Shown: piece by piece, positions 44,766 to 52,761 of the stretch
Layout: each line of letters begins with the position of its first letter
Numbering within the stretch: the first letter of the stretch is position 1
Source of the DNA: UBA1672 sp050633645
Lineage (GTDB): Bacteria; Pseudomonadota; Alphaproteobacteria; Micavibrionales; Micavibrionaceae
Reading direction: 5' to 3'
NCBI GenBank assembly: GCA_050633645.1
Contig: JBOEGX010000001.1
Span: forward strand, 310,001 to 374,000
DNA: 64,000 nt
The notes under the pieces: model-generated
What the model was told of the DNA's origin: nothing
The model's input: only the letters and a program-made list of their open reading frames with translations
Database searches by the model: none
Position numbers and translations under genes: made by a program

Positions 44766-45188
44766 TTATATTGGACGCTGTTGCACAACCTGAAGCAATA
44801 CTTCGGCATGAATCTCGTCTCCCATTACATCACTTGTAATTTTGTTTAGGCGCTTTTTAATAACCGCCACTTGCAAGATTCCATCTTTCATACCAACGGT
44901 ATCCGACATTGCCCCATACATGTTTTGAATATAAGCATCGGTAAGCCGGGGCTGCATCGCCTTAACCTTGTCCGCGTCATTTACTCCATCGACCTCAATC
45001 GAAACAACAAGACTTACCACTTGGTTTACGCCATAATTATCGATAACGGGCACCATAAGGGGCTGCATTTTAACATATTCCTTGCCGCCACTGCCTTCTT
45101 CTTTTGCTGCGCCGCCACCTGCATAGGCGGCTACTGAAAACGAAGCGCAAAAAATAGTGAAAACTGAAAAAAACTGCACATATTTCAT
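44766..45188 (-). CDS. FliL-like periplasmic protein
   Basis: This 140-residue protein has a signal sequence (MKYVQFFSVFTIFCASFSVAA, cleavage near AYAGG) and a glycine-rich linker. The body resembles the FliL periplasmic domain: YVKMQPLMVPVIDNYGV, SIEVDGVNDADKVKAMQPRLTDAYIQNMYG, and GDEIHAEVLLQVVQQRP. Real FliL is a membrane-bound flagellar stator helper with a transmembrane helix, so this secreted form is a paralogue whose role is unknown. I start it at 45188 (GGGA nine bases upstream); an ATG at 45200 is also possible. It is the last gene of the riboflavin-nusB run, 96 bases after nusB. Confidence 0.78.
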   Translation of the reverse strand: MKYVQFFSVFTIFCASFSVAAYAGGGAAKEEGSGGKEYVKMQPLMVPVIDNYGVNQVVSLVVSIEVDGVNDADKVKAMQPRLTDAYIQNMYGAMSDTVGMKDGILQVAVIKKRLNKITSDVMGDEIHAEVLLQVVQQRPI

Positions 45189-45284
45189 AATAAATCCCAT
45201 CTGAATAGCTGACCTTAGATATCCTAACGCCAAAACATTAAAGGACGGTTATTTAAAGATAAAATTGTATGTATGTGCTTTGGG

Positions 45285-45806
45285 TTAGGATCTGACGAGT
45301 TTTGAAACCTTATCCAGAATACCATTTACGAGGGAGGCTTGCTGTTTCTCATAATAAGCGTGCGTGACGTTAAGGTAATCGTCAATGATAAGCGCCGAAT
45401 CAATATCATCATGTGCAAGGATTTCAGTCGCACCGCATATAAGAATTGATTTAAGCAATGGCTCAATTTCTTTTGCGGCAGGCGTTGACATTGGCTCATC
45501 AGAATTTTCATCCTCATCACCTGACTTAACGATGATTGCTTTTGATGGGACATGCGCCTTTATAATGGCTTCGACCTCTGCGCCGCGTTCATCCACGCTA
45601 AATAATATGCGTTTAAACAGCCCGCCATGTGGCTTGGGCAGATCCTCACCATCAATATCTATACATTGCGGGTTTTTCAGATATTCCTCAACCACCATGC
45701 GGATCGGTTTTGCGTTTTGTGAAATTTGGTAATATGCCTGCACAGCCATAAGCCGCGCAGATAGCTCTTTGTTTTCACTAATGTTTTTTGGCTGAGTTTC
45801 ACCCAT
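45285..45806 (-). CDS. nusB: Transcription antitermination factor NusB
   Basis: This 173-residue all-helical protein binds boxA RNA with NusE (S10) during rRNA transcription. Recognisable parts are SARLMAVQAYYQISQNAKP, VDERGAEVEAIIKAHV, and the C-terminal core ICGATEILAHDDIDSALIIDDYLNVTHAYY, with the ASLVNGILDKV motif. An acidic insertion of about 15 residues (KSGDEDENSDEP) lies in the middle. It follows ribH by 18 bases, the standard ribH-nusB order. Confidence 0.93.
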   Translation of the reverse strand: MGETQPKNISENKELSARLMAVQAYYQISQNAKPIRMVVEEYLKNPQCIDIDGEDLPKPHGGLFKRILFSVDERGAEVEAIIKAHVPSKAIIVKSGDEDENSDEPMSTPAAKEIEPLLKSILICGATEILAHDDIDSALIIDDYLNVTHAYYEKQQASLVNGILDKVSKLVRS

Positions 45807-45824
45807 GGTTTTTCTCTTTATTTC

Positions 45825-46280
45825 TTAATCTATAATTTTGAAGTCGCGTTTTATTTCATACAGTTCGTATGCAGCGCTGGCGGCATCGCGCCCTTTATTC
45901 TTTTGCTTTGGATCTGCGCGTTTGATGGCCTGGTCTTTTGTATCACATGTTAATATTCCATTTCCTATTGGGACGTTATAATCCAAGGATAATTGCGATA
46001 AGCCGCGTGCACTTTCGCCACAGACAATATCATAATGTGAGGTTTCGCCGCGAATAACGCAGCCCAATGCTATAAACCCATCAAAATTACGTGTTGATGT
46101 GCCGCGACTCTCTTCGCGCATGATGCCTAATTTAATCGTAAGTGGAATTTCCAATGCACCAGGGACTTCAAAAACTTCATATGTTGCACGTTTTTCGCTA
46201 AGAAATGCCGTTACACCCTCCAACAAATATGTTGAAATCTCTTCATAATATGGTGATGTTACGATCATGAAATGTGGCAT
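45825..46280 (-). CDS. ribH: 6,7-dimethyl-8-ribityllumazine synthase
   Basis: This 151-residue enzyme condenses the RibB product with the ribityl-amino-uracil to form lumazine. Family motifs are VTSPYYEEISTYLLEG, VPGALEIPLTIKLG, ALGCVIRGETSHYDIVCGESARGL and PIGNGILTCDTKDQAIKRAD. The active-site His is in TSHYD. It follows the ribB gene by two bases. Confidence 0.95.
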   Translation of the reverse strand: MPHFMIVTSPYYEEISTYLLEGVTAFLSEKRATYEVFEVPGALEIPLTIKLGIMREESRGTSTRNFDGFIALGCVIRGETSHYDIVCGESARGLSQLSLDYNVPIGNGILTCDTKDQAIKRADPKQKNKGRDAASAAYELYEIKRDFKIID

Positions 46281-46282
46281 TC

Positions 46283-47434
46283 TTAACTCTCTGAAATTTT
46301 TCTGTGTCCGTGAATATGCAGGTCATACCCGTCTAAACCAATGACGCTTTTTGGGGCGCTGGTCAGTAAAACCATATTCTTAACCCCTAAGTCCAGCAAA
46401 ATTTGCGCGCCGATACCATAATCACGCAAAACATTTTCAGGATTTTTATTTTTATCCGTTGCAATGAGGCTCTCCGATAACGATGTTGGATTGGGTGCGC
46501 GCAGTAAAACAAGAACGCCGCGCCCCTCTTTGTCGATGGATTCAATAGACTTTCTTAAGGTATCATCCGCACCGCCACCGAGTAAATCATTGACCGTATT
46601 TATCGCATGCATACGCACCAACACTGGCTCATCACTGTTTGAAACATCTCCCTTGACAAGGGCTATATGCTCAGCATAGTCAATTTGCGCGGTATAGAGA
46701 TTAAGGGTGAAGCCTGATCCATAACGGCTTTCAAACGGGGTTTCATGAATTTTGGTCACCATGGTTTCGGTGCGACGGCGATAGGCGATTAAATCTGCGA
46801 TTGTTCCGATTTTAAGGGCGTGACGTTGTGCGAAGCCAACCAAATCAGGTAAGCGCGCCATTGTGCCATCGTCATTCATGATCTCACAAATAACGCCTGC
46901 GCCGCTATAGCCCGCCATTTTCGCAAGATCGACAGCGGCCTCGGTATGACCGGCGCGTACGAGAACGCCGCCCTCACGCGCAAGCAACGGAAATACATGC
47001 CCAGGGGTTGCGATGGTATCTGAACCATTATTGGGATTAATTGCAGTTTGAACAGTATGGGCGCGATCGGCGGCGGAAATTCCCGTTGTTACCCCCTCTT
47101 TTGCCTCAATCGAAACGGTAAAGGCCGTGCGGTGTTTGGAATTATCACCGCGCCCCATCATGGTCAGACCAAGGCGGTTTACCATTGCCTCTTCCATTGG
47201 AAGGCAGATTAGGCCGCGCCCATCTTTCGCCATGAAGTTTATATTTTCCGCGCTTGCCATTTGCGCCGCAATGATAAGGTCCCCCTCATTCTCACGATCC
47301 TCATCATCAACAATTATGACAGGCTTGCCCAAACGCATATCGTTAATAACCTCATCTATCGATGATAAAACACTTTGATCCACCTCTTTAAGGCGCGCAT
47401 CTCTGACATCTTGTTTTGATATTTGGTTTGCCAT
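46283..47434 (-). CDS. ribB: RibB with degenerate GTP cyclohydrolase II domain (RibBX type)
   Basis: The N-terminal domain (about 20-225) is intact 3,4-dihydroxy-2-butanone-4-phosphate synthase: IIVDDEDRENEGDLIIAAQ and CLPMEEAM, with GHTEAAVDLAKMAG near 150. The C-terminal domain (about 230-380) has the GTP cyclohydrolase II fold (LVRMHAIN, IDKEGRGVLVLLR, YGIGAQILLDLGV), but the three zinc cysteines are replaced: HSECLTGDVFGSLRCDCG-type sequence here reads HAINTVNDLLGGGADD. It cannot be a normal GTP cyclohydrolase II, so a separate ribA is needed elsewhere. Similar RibBX proteins are known in alphaproteobacteria. It lies in the ribD-ribE-ribB-ribH run. Confidence 0.93.
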   Translation of the reverse strand: MANQISKQDVRDARLKEVDQSVLSSIDEVINDMRLGKPVIIVDDEDRENEGDLIIAAQMASAENINFMAKDGRGLICLPMEEAMVNRLGLTMMGRGDNSKHRTAFTVSIEAKEGVTTGISAADRAHTVQTAINPNNGSDTIATPGHVFPLLAREGGVLVRAGHTEAAVDLAKMAGYSGAGVICEIMNDDGTMARLPDLVGFAQRHALKIGTIADLIAYRRRTETMVTKIHETPFESRYGSGFTLNLYTAQIDYAEHIALVKGDVSNSDEPVLVRMHAINTVNDLLGGGADDTLRKSIESIDKEGRGVLVLLRAPNPTSLSESLIATDKNKNPENVLRDYGIGAQILLDLGVKNMVLLTSAPKSVIGLDGYDLHIHGHRKISES

Positions 47435-47446
47435 TATTCTTTATCC

Positions 47447-48037
47447 TTAATTTTCCATCATATTGGCAACGTAACGCGCCAAAATGTCAATTTCCAAATT
47501 CACGTCATCGCCGCATTTACAATCACTTAATGTTGTGTGCGCCCAAGTATGGGGAATTATATTCACCGTGAATTCATCTTCACTCACATCGTTTACGGTG
47601 AGTGAGACACCATCAATCACGACCGATCCTTTTGGCGCGATAAATTTCCTATACCCCACGGGCATTTTAAAGACAATGCGTTTCGATTCTCCTGCATTGG
47701 TTATTTCTTTTATGCTCACCAATGTATCAATATGACCAGAAACGAAGTGCCCGCCAAGCTCATCACCAATCTTTAGTGATGGCTCAATGTTTATTCGGGT
47801 CATGACGCTCCATGCACCACAATGCGTCGTCCTTAAGGTTTCAGATGAAATATCTACGGTAAAAGTGTTTTTTGACTTTTCCACAACAGTTAGGCACACA
47901 CCTGAACAGCAAATAGATGCACCAATTTGAGCCGCCCCAAGGTTCATTTTCGATTCAATGACGCATGATATATCACCACCATCATGCTTGACCACGTCAC
48001 GAATAACACCAATATCGCGCACCAAACCAGTAAACAT
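47447..48037 (-). CDS. ribE: Riboflavin synthase alpha subunit
   Basis: This 196-residue enzyme dismutates two lumazines to riboflavin. It has two lumazine-binding repeats: MFTGLVRDIGVIRDVV with IGASICCSGVCLTVVE in the first, and GDELGGHFVSGHIDTLVSI with GSVVIDGVSLTVNDV in the second. The catalytic MFTG start is intact. It follows ribD by 3 bases. It is sometimes called ribC in other genomes. Confidence 0.95.
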   Translation of the reverse strand: MFTGLVRDIGVIRDVVKHDGGDISCVIESKMNLGAAQIGASICCSGVCLTVVEKSKNTFTVDISSETLRTTHCGAWSVMTRINIEPSLKIGDELGGHFVSGHIDTLVSIKEITNAGESKRIVFKMPVGYRKFIAPKGSVVIDGVSLTVNDVSEDEFTVNIIPHTWAHTTLSDCKCGDDVNLEIDILARYVANMMEN

Positions 48038-48040
48038 GCA

Positions 48041-49123
48041 TTAATCCTTATTCTTATATATTTCGAGCATATCATTGCCTAATGGGCGCAGCGTGACACG
48101 ATTAAGATCCGATCTTTGCGCCAATGTATCAATATTTAAATCAGATACAACCGATTTTGCCGTATCTCCCAATAAAGTCGGAGCGCGGTATATCATAAGC
48201 TCATCAAATAACCCGCTATTCAGAAAAGACGTATGGATTTTTGCGCCCCCTTCGATGAGGAGGATGTTTACCCCCTGCTCTGCTATCGCTTTTAAGACGA
48301 CAACAATATCACTGCAATCCAGTTTTACAACATGCACGCCTTGTTTTGTAAGTGGTTCAGGATCGCCGCTTTCATGCAAAACCAATAACGGGAATTGTTT
48401 TACGCTTTGCACCAATTTTGAATCAGGCTTGAGCCTTAGATTCCGATCCATCACAATGCGGGTTATTATATGACTAAGCCCATCAACCCGCGTATTGAGC
48501 ATCGGATCATCCGTTAGCGCCGTATCAACACCCACCAAAATCGCGTCATGACGCGCACGTACAGAATGCACGTGGCGGCGGGCGCTCTCACCAGTAATCC
48601 ATTGGCTTTCACCGTTGGCGCAGGCGATTTTCCCATCGAGTGTACAAGCGCATTTCAAAGTCACAAAAGGACGCGCATGAGTCACGCGAGATATAAACCC
48701 GCGATGCAGCTCTTCGCATTCTTTTTGCAGGATATTGGTTACAACCTCAATTCCCGCATTTTTCATTTTTTGGATGGATGCGCCGCAAGTGCGTGGGTCA
48801 GGGTCGCTCACACCAATGACAACGCGTGATACGCCAGATGCGATTACCGCATCAACGCAAGGCGGGGTTTGCCCGTGATTCGCGCAGGGTTCTAATGTAA
48901 CGTAAAGCGTTGCACCTTTTGCTTGATCTCCTGCAGCGTTTAATGCTTGGGATTCGGCGTGTGGTCTGCCGCCATCTGCGGTTCGTGCGCGGGCTATGAC
49001 TGCGCCGTTTTTGACGATGACGCAGCCTACAGACGGGTTTTCCGCCGTGCGCCCAATACCGCGCCGTGCCATATTAATCGCGCCGCGCATATTGTTGATA
49101 TCATTTTGCAGGGTCATGGCCAT
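48041..49123 (-). CDS. ribD: Bifunctional diaminohydroxyphosphoribosylaminopyrimidine deaminase/reductase
   Basis: This 360-residue enzyme carries out two steps after GTP ring opening. The deaminase domain (about 10-150) has the zinc motif HAESQAL and PCANHGQTPPCVDA. The reductase domain (about 155-350) has TLDGKIACANGESQWITG and LIEGGAKIHTSFL. The ATG at 49123 overlaps the nrdR stop by one base; the next ATG (49117) would give nearly the same protein. No FMN riboswitch precedes the run. Confidence 0.95.
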   Translation of the reverse strand: MAMTLQNDINNMRGAINMARRGIGRTAENPSVGCVIVKNGAVIARARTADGGRPHAESQALNAAGDQAKGATLYVTLEPCANHGQTPPCVDAVIASGVSRVVIGVSDPDPRTCGASIQKMKNAGIEVVTNILQKECEELHRGFISRVTHARPFVTLKCACTLDGKIACANGESQWITGESARRHVHSVRARHDAILVGVDTALTDDPMLNTRVDGLSHIITRIVMDRNLRLKPDSKLVQSVKQFPLLVLHESGDPEPLTKQGVHVVKLDCSDIVVVLKAIAEQGVNILLIEGGAKIHTSFLNSGLFDELMIYRAPTLLGDTAKSVVSDLNIDTLAQRSDLNRVTLRPLGNDMLEIYKNKD

Positions 49124-49614
49124 CAGGCCTCTTTGGGATTTTTGACTTGTGTATTTGCGTCTTTTAACGTGCTGACGCGGTTCAGGAAGTCGTTAAAATC
49201 CTCGGGATTACGGAAGTCTTTATATACGGAGGCAAAACGGATATAACCAACAGCATCTAATCGTGTTAAAGCCTCCATCACGAACGCACCAATTTTATCA
49301 GAGTTAATCTCTGACTCGCCCTGTTTTTCAAGGTAGCGCACAATTTTATCGGCTTCTTTTTCGATGGTTTCCAGTTCCACCGGGCGCTTACGCAAGGCGA
49401 CCTGCATAGAGCGTATGATTTTATCGCGGTCAAAGGGTTGCTTGCGTCCGCCGTCTTTTAAAACCGTCATTTCACGAAGCTGAACCCGTTCAAAGGTTGT
49501 GAAGCGCTGCTCGCATTCCGGGCAAGAACGCCGCCGACGGATCGCGGAATTATCCTCCGTCGGGCGGGAATCCTTAACCCCAGTTTCTTCATGTGAACAA
49601 AACGGACAGCGCAT
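49123..49614 (-). CDS. nrdR: Transcriptional regulator NrdR
   Basis: This 163-residue repressor of ribonucleotide reductase genes has an N-terminal zinc ribbon (CPFCSHEETGVKDSRP with the second pair in CPECEQRF) and an ATP-cone domain (VLKDGGRKQPFDRDKIIRSMQVAL) that binds ATP/dATP. I choose the ATG at 49614 because homologues begin MRCPFC; an ATG at 49629 adds five residues. It is coupled to ribD by a one-base overlap, an arrangement shared with other alphaproteobacteria. No NrdR box is evident in this window. Confidence 0.95.
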   Translation of the reverse strand: MRCPFCSHEETGVKDSRPTEDNSAIRRRRSCPECEQRFTTFERVQLREMTVLKDGGRKQPFDRDKIIRSMQVALRKRPVELETIEKEADKIVRYLEKQGESEINSDKIGAFVMEALTRLDAVGYIRFASVYKDFRNPEDFNDFLNRVSTLKDANTQVKNPKEA

Positions 49615-49735
49615 ATTAGTCACTCTCATTTATTTCTGAACATCGTTATTCGCTTCTTACGTAGCCCTTTAAAACCTACGCTTCGTCGCTCATGCCTTGT
49701 TCAGAATATAAAGCAGAGCGACTACGGCCCATTAA

Positions 49736-51049
49736 CTACTCGTTCGGGTAAATTGGGAAGCGTTTGCATAGCGCATCCACTTTGGCTTTAACCGCTTGCT
49801 CAACCGCCGCGTTATTATCCGCGCCGTTTGCGGCAATACCATCAAGAACCTCGATGATATATTGGCCAACAAGTTTGAATTCTTCAACACCGAAACCACG
49901 GCTTGTTGCGGCAGGTGTACCAAGACGCACGCCTGATGTGACCATTGGTGGTGCGGGGTCAAACGGAACGGCGTTTTTATTACAGGTCATGCCTGCGCGC
50001 TCCAACGCTTTTTCCGTGTCTGTTCCTGTCAAGTTCTTTGGACGAAGATCAAGAAGGACAATATGAGAATCTGTTCCACCAGAAACGATATCACACCCAC
50101 CCTCTTTTAAAACTTCGGCCAATGCACGTGCATTATCAATGATCGCCTTACCGTAAGTTTTGAACTCAGGCTTTAATGCTTCGCCGTAGGCCACAGCCTT
50201 TGCGGCAATAACATGCATTAATGGGCCGCCTTGGATTCCTGGGAAAATGGCAGAGTTTAGCTTTTTGAAAATCTCAAGGTCATTCGTCAAGATCATACCG
50301 CCGCGTGGGCCGCGCAATGTTTTATGCGTTGTGGTCGTTGTTACATGTGCGTGTGGAACTGGCGATGGATACGTACCCGCCGCGATAAGCCCCGCATAAT
50401 GTGCCATATCGACGAATAAATATGCACCAACAGAATCTGCGATTTCACGGAAACGCTTGAAATCAATTTGGCGTGGGTATGCGGATGCGCCCGCGACAAT
50501 CATTTTTGGCTTATGTTCTTTTGCTAAACGCTCTACTTCGTCATAATCAAGGAGGGAATCGCTCTCGCGCACGCCATATTGAATTGCGTTGAACCATTTG
50601 CCTGATTGGTTTGGCGCCGCGCCATGGGTCAAGTGACCACCAGCAGCAAGGCTCATCCCAAGGATTGTGTCACCAGGCTGTAACAATGCCATCATCACGC
50701 CTTGGTTGGCTTGTGAACCAGAATTTGGTTGAACATTTGCGTATTTCGCGCCGAACAGCTCTTTTGCGCGATTGCGGGCAATATCTTCGACAACGTCAGA
50801 AAACTCACACCCGCCATAATAACGGCGACCAGGATAACCTTCGGCATATTTATTTGTAAAAACTGAGCCTTGTGCCTGTAGCACAGCGCGGGATACAATA
50901 TTTTCAGACGCGATAAGCTCTATGCCCTCTTGTTGGCGGTGTAATTCGCCCTGAATAGTTTCAAACACTTCTGAATCTGCGTTTTTCAAATCTTGCGTGA
51001 AAAACCCATTTCCTGAAAAGTTTGCTAAATTCTCTGCTGCGTTGCTCAT
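49736..51049 (-). CDS. glyA: Serine hydroxymethyltransferase
   Basis: This 437-residue PLP enzyme interconverts serine and glycine and charges tetrahydrofolate with one-carbon units. It shows IELIASENIVSRAVL, YAEGYPGRRYYGGCEFSD, the PLP lysine in TTTTHKTLRGPRGG, and RLGTPAATSRGFGVEEF. AAGGGTG precedes the ATG. It follows rpiB by 27 bases and precedes nrdR by 121 bases, so the run from rpiB to nusB may be one transcription unit. Confidence 0.96.
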   Translation of the reverse strand: MSNAAENLANFSGNGFFTQDLKNADSEVFETIQGELHRQQEGIELIASENIVSRAVLQAQGSVFTNKYAEGYPGRRYYGGCEFSDVVEDIARNRAKELFGAKYANVQPNSGSQANQGVMMALLQPGDTILGMSLAAGGHLTHGAAPNQSGKWFNAIQYGVRESDSLLDYDEVERLAKEHKPKMIVAGASAYPRQIDFKRFREIADSVGAYLFVDMAHYAGLIAAGTYPSPVPHAHVTTTTTHKTLRGPRGGMILTNDLEIFKKLNSAIFPGIQGGPLMHVIAAKAVAYGEALKPEFKTYGKAIIDNARALAEVLKEGGCDIVSGGTDSHIVLLDLRPKNLTGTDTEKALERAGMTCNKNAVPFDPAPPMVTSGVRLGTPAATSRGFGVEEFKLVGQYIIEVLDGIAANGADNNAAVEQAVKAKVDALCKRFPIYPNE

Positions 51050-51076
51050 TTTGGTGTCACCCTTTCTTTAAGTAAA

Positions 51077-51511
51077 TCAAACTGTTTTTGATAGTTTTTG
51101 AACACGCGCATCATGTCGCCCGCCTTCATATTCTGTGTTTAAAAATGTATCGATAATGTCGAATATGGCCGCCTCGCCCGTTATGCGTGCGCCAAGCGCC
51201 AGTACATTTGCGTTGTTATGCTGCCTTGTCAGACGCGCCATTGTTACGTTTGTGCACAATGCAGCACGAATATGGGGGTAGCGGTTCGCAGCAATCGAAA
51301 TGCCGATTCCTGTGCCGCAGATCAGAATCCCGCGCTCTGCTTTTCCGTCTTTTATCGCCGTTGCCATGGCTTGACCGAATTCAGGGTAATCAACAGAATC
51401 GCGTGAGTTTGTGCCCAGATCGATAAACTCGACTTGTGTTGAGAAATGCGATTTAATCGCCTCTTTCAGATCATACCCGCCGTGGTCACATGCGATAAGC
51501 AGTTTTTTCAT
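51077..51511 (-). CDS. rpiB: Ribose-5-phosphate isomerase B
   Basis: This 144-residue enzyme interconverts ribose-5-phosphate and ribulose-5-phosphate. Motifs are LLIACDHGGYDLKEAI, NSRDSVDYPEFGQ, and the catalytic-cysteine stretch GILICGTGIGISIAANR, with the late GARITGEAAIFDI. Ribulose-5-phosphate is also a substrate of RibB in the same run, which suggests a metabolic link. I choose the ATG at 51511 because the family begins just before ACDHGG; an in-frame start at 51541 adds 10 residues. Confidence 0.93.
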   Translation of the reverse strand: MKKLLIACDHGGYDLKEAIKSHFSTQVEFIDLGTNSRDSVDYPEFGQAMATAIKDGKAERGILICGTGIGISIAANRYPHIRAALCTNVTMARLTRQHNNANVLALGARITGEAAIFDIIDTFLNTEYEGGRHDARVQKLSKTV

Positions 51512-51668
51512 ATCCGCCTCTGTAGTGTTCATACACACCATTATAATAGTAAGGATACAATATATAGACTTTTAGACCCTGATTTAGCAATCCCCAAGTT
51601 CAAAAATTTGACGAATAGAATTTATAACTTTATAAAGCGCTTTGTCTTAAATTTCGAAAGTTAAAAAA

Positions 51669-51983
51669 ATGCCATTAAAGAAATTCATATCAATAGAAGA
51701 GCGCTTATCAGAAAGCTTTGGTGTCACCGTTGATTTTGACTACAAAAAGAACCAATTAACTGCGACGAGTAATAAGCTTTTTGATGCTGACCATGTCCCC
51801 TACACGCTTGATACATCACTTGAAACAGACGGTCGTGGTGGTAAATCATATCATACAACTGCTTTAAACACCAAAATTTGGAGCACTGTTCAAAATGATA
51901 TGAGGGAACGTTCTCAAAACAAAAATTTATTTACTGAAGGGCCAGAAGGTGAGCTTCGGGCTCTTGGCTATTACGATATATAG
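51669..51983 (+). CDS. Small protein of unknown function (104 aa)
   Basis: This 104-residue hydrophilic protein contains SIEERLSESFGVTVDFDYK and ends EGELRALGYYDI. It has no signal peptide, membrane helix or cysteine, and I do not recognise a family. It is divergent from rpiB, and its last 13 bases overlap the convergent small gene at 51971. The ribosome binding site is weak. Confidence 0.55.
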   Translation: MPLKKFISIEERLSESFGVTVDFDYKKNQLTATSNKLFDADHVPYTLDTSLETDGRGGKSYHTTALNTKIWSTVQNDMRERSQNKNLFTEGPEGELRALGYYDI

Positions 51984-52171
51984 CCCCTTTTTTTCAATAC
52001 ATATTCAAGGCGTTTTAAGGCATTACGTTTTAGGATGTTTTGCGGGCCATTTGCGGGCCCTTGAATGGAAATTTCGGTTAATGTTTTTGTATCCATTGCG
52101 GATACCTTCACGAAATTACCCACGGGATGAAATTCTATTATAATTTCTCGTCCCTCTAATAAGCCTGACAT
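51971..52171 (-). CDS. Small conserved alphaproteobacterial protein (66 aa)
   Basis: This 66-residue protein reads REIIIEFHPVGNFVKVSAMD, then TLTEISIQGPANGPQN and ends LKRLEYVLKKRGYIS. The pattern, an FxPVGNxVKVSA strand pair and a C-terminal LxRLEYVLxK helix, matches a small family I have seen in alphaproteobacteria; its function is unknown to me. It follows the MarR gene by six bases on the same strand and is probably cotranscribed with it. Confidence 0.75.
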   Translation of the reverse strand: MSGLLEGREIIIEFHPVGNFVKVSAMDTKTLTEISIQGPANGPQNILKRNALKRLEYVLKKRGYIS

Positions 52172-52177
52172 ATTCCG

Positions 52178-52636
52178 TTAGAATCCGCCTGAAAAGTTTG
52201 TTTGTTGCGCCCAGAAACGCTCCAACATTTTGAGTGTTTTGTTTAGTTCTGTCAAACGCTCACTGGTGATTTCAGTGCCCTCGATCTGGCCTTCATGACG
52301 GTCAAACATATCAGATATCATTTTACGAAGCTCGATCCCCTTATCAGAAAGGCGAACACGGATGGAACGTTTATCATGAACCGAACGCTCTTGAATCAAG
52401 TAGCCGTTTTCCACCATTTTCTTTACGTTATAAGAAACGTTAGACCCCAGATAATATCCGCGAATTGTTAACTCGCCCACGGTCATCTCTTCTTCACCGA
52501 CATTATAAAGAATCATACATTGAACGTTATTGATGTCTTGGATATTCTTTTTATCCAGCTCAACCTTTAAAACGTCCAAAAAGTGACGGTGAAGGCGTTC
52601 TATTAACTGAATTGACTCGTAATATGGTGTGGTCAC
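52178..52636 (-). CDS. MarR-family regulator, LdtR-like (GTG start)
   Basis: This 152-residue winged-helix protein starts MTTPYYESIQLIERLHRHFLD and contains MTVGELTIRGYYLGSNVSYNVKKMVENGYLI and the wing VHDKRSIRVRLSDKG. This form, with GxNVSYNxKKLVE in the recognition helix, resembles the alphaproteobacterial LdtR group, which controls cell-wall and stress genes in some Rhizobiales. The regulated genes here are unknown. The start is GTG at 52636, with GGAG about nine bases upstream. It is divergent from hemB. Confidence 0.87.
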   Translation of the reverse strand: MTTPYYESIQLIERLHRHFLDVLKVELDKKNIQDINNVQCMILYNVGEEEMTVGELTIRGYYLGSNVSYNVKKMVENGYLIQERSVHDKRSIRVRLSDKGIELRKMISDMFDRHEGQIEGTEITSERLTELNKTLKMLERFWAQQTNFSGGF

Positions 52637-52693
52637 AGTAATATCTCCAGATACTTTGTAATTATTCTTTTCACGTCAGATCATAATTAAAGT

Positions 52694-52722
52694 TTGATCC
52701 AAGCGCAAAGTGATTTTATAAC
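52694..52722 (+). promoter_or_regulatory. Candidate sigma-70 promoter for hemB
   Basis: TTGATC (52694-52699) and TATAAC (52717-52722) are 17 bases apart, with the ATG of hemB 39 bases after the -10. The -10 matches 5 of 6 positions. The region is shared with the divergent MarR gene. Confidence 0.5.
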
Positions 52723-52761
52723 TCTTTAAATTAAATAAACGTAAAATTGTTAGAAAAAACC

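Noticed and set aside
46283..47434. Naming the ribB gene ribBA as bifunctional
   Set aside because: The cyclohydrolase zinc cysteines are missing, so a working GTP cyclohydrolase II is not supported.
49124..51049. FMN riboswitch or glycine/THF riboswitch before ribD or glyA
   Set aside because: nrdR directly abuts ribD, and no conserved aptamer sequence or leader is visible before ribD or glyA.
52681..52700. GATCA/TGATC half-sites between hemB and the MarR gene as an autoregulatory operator
   Set aside because: Five-base arms spaced by about ten bases are too short to distinguish from chance, although the location would suit a MarR site.
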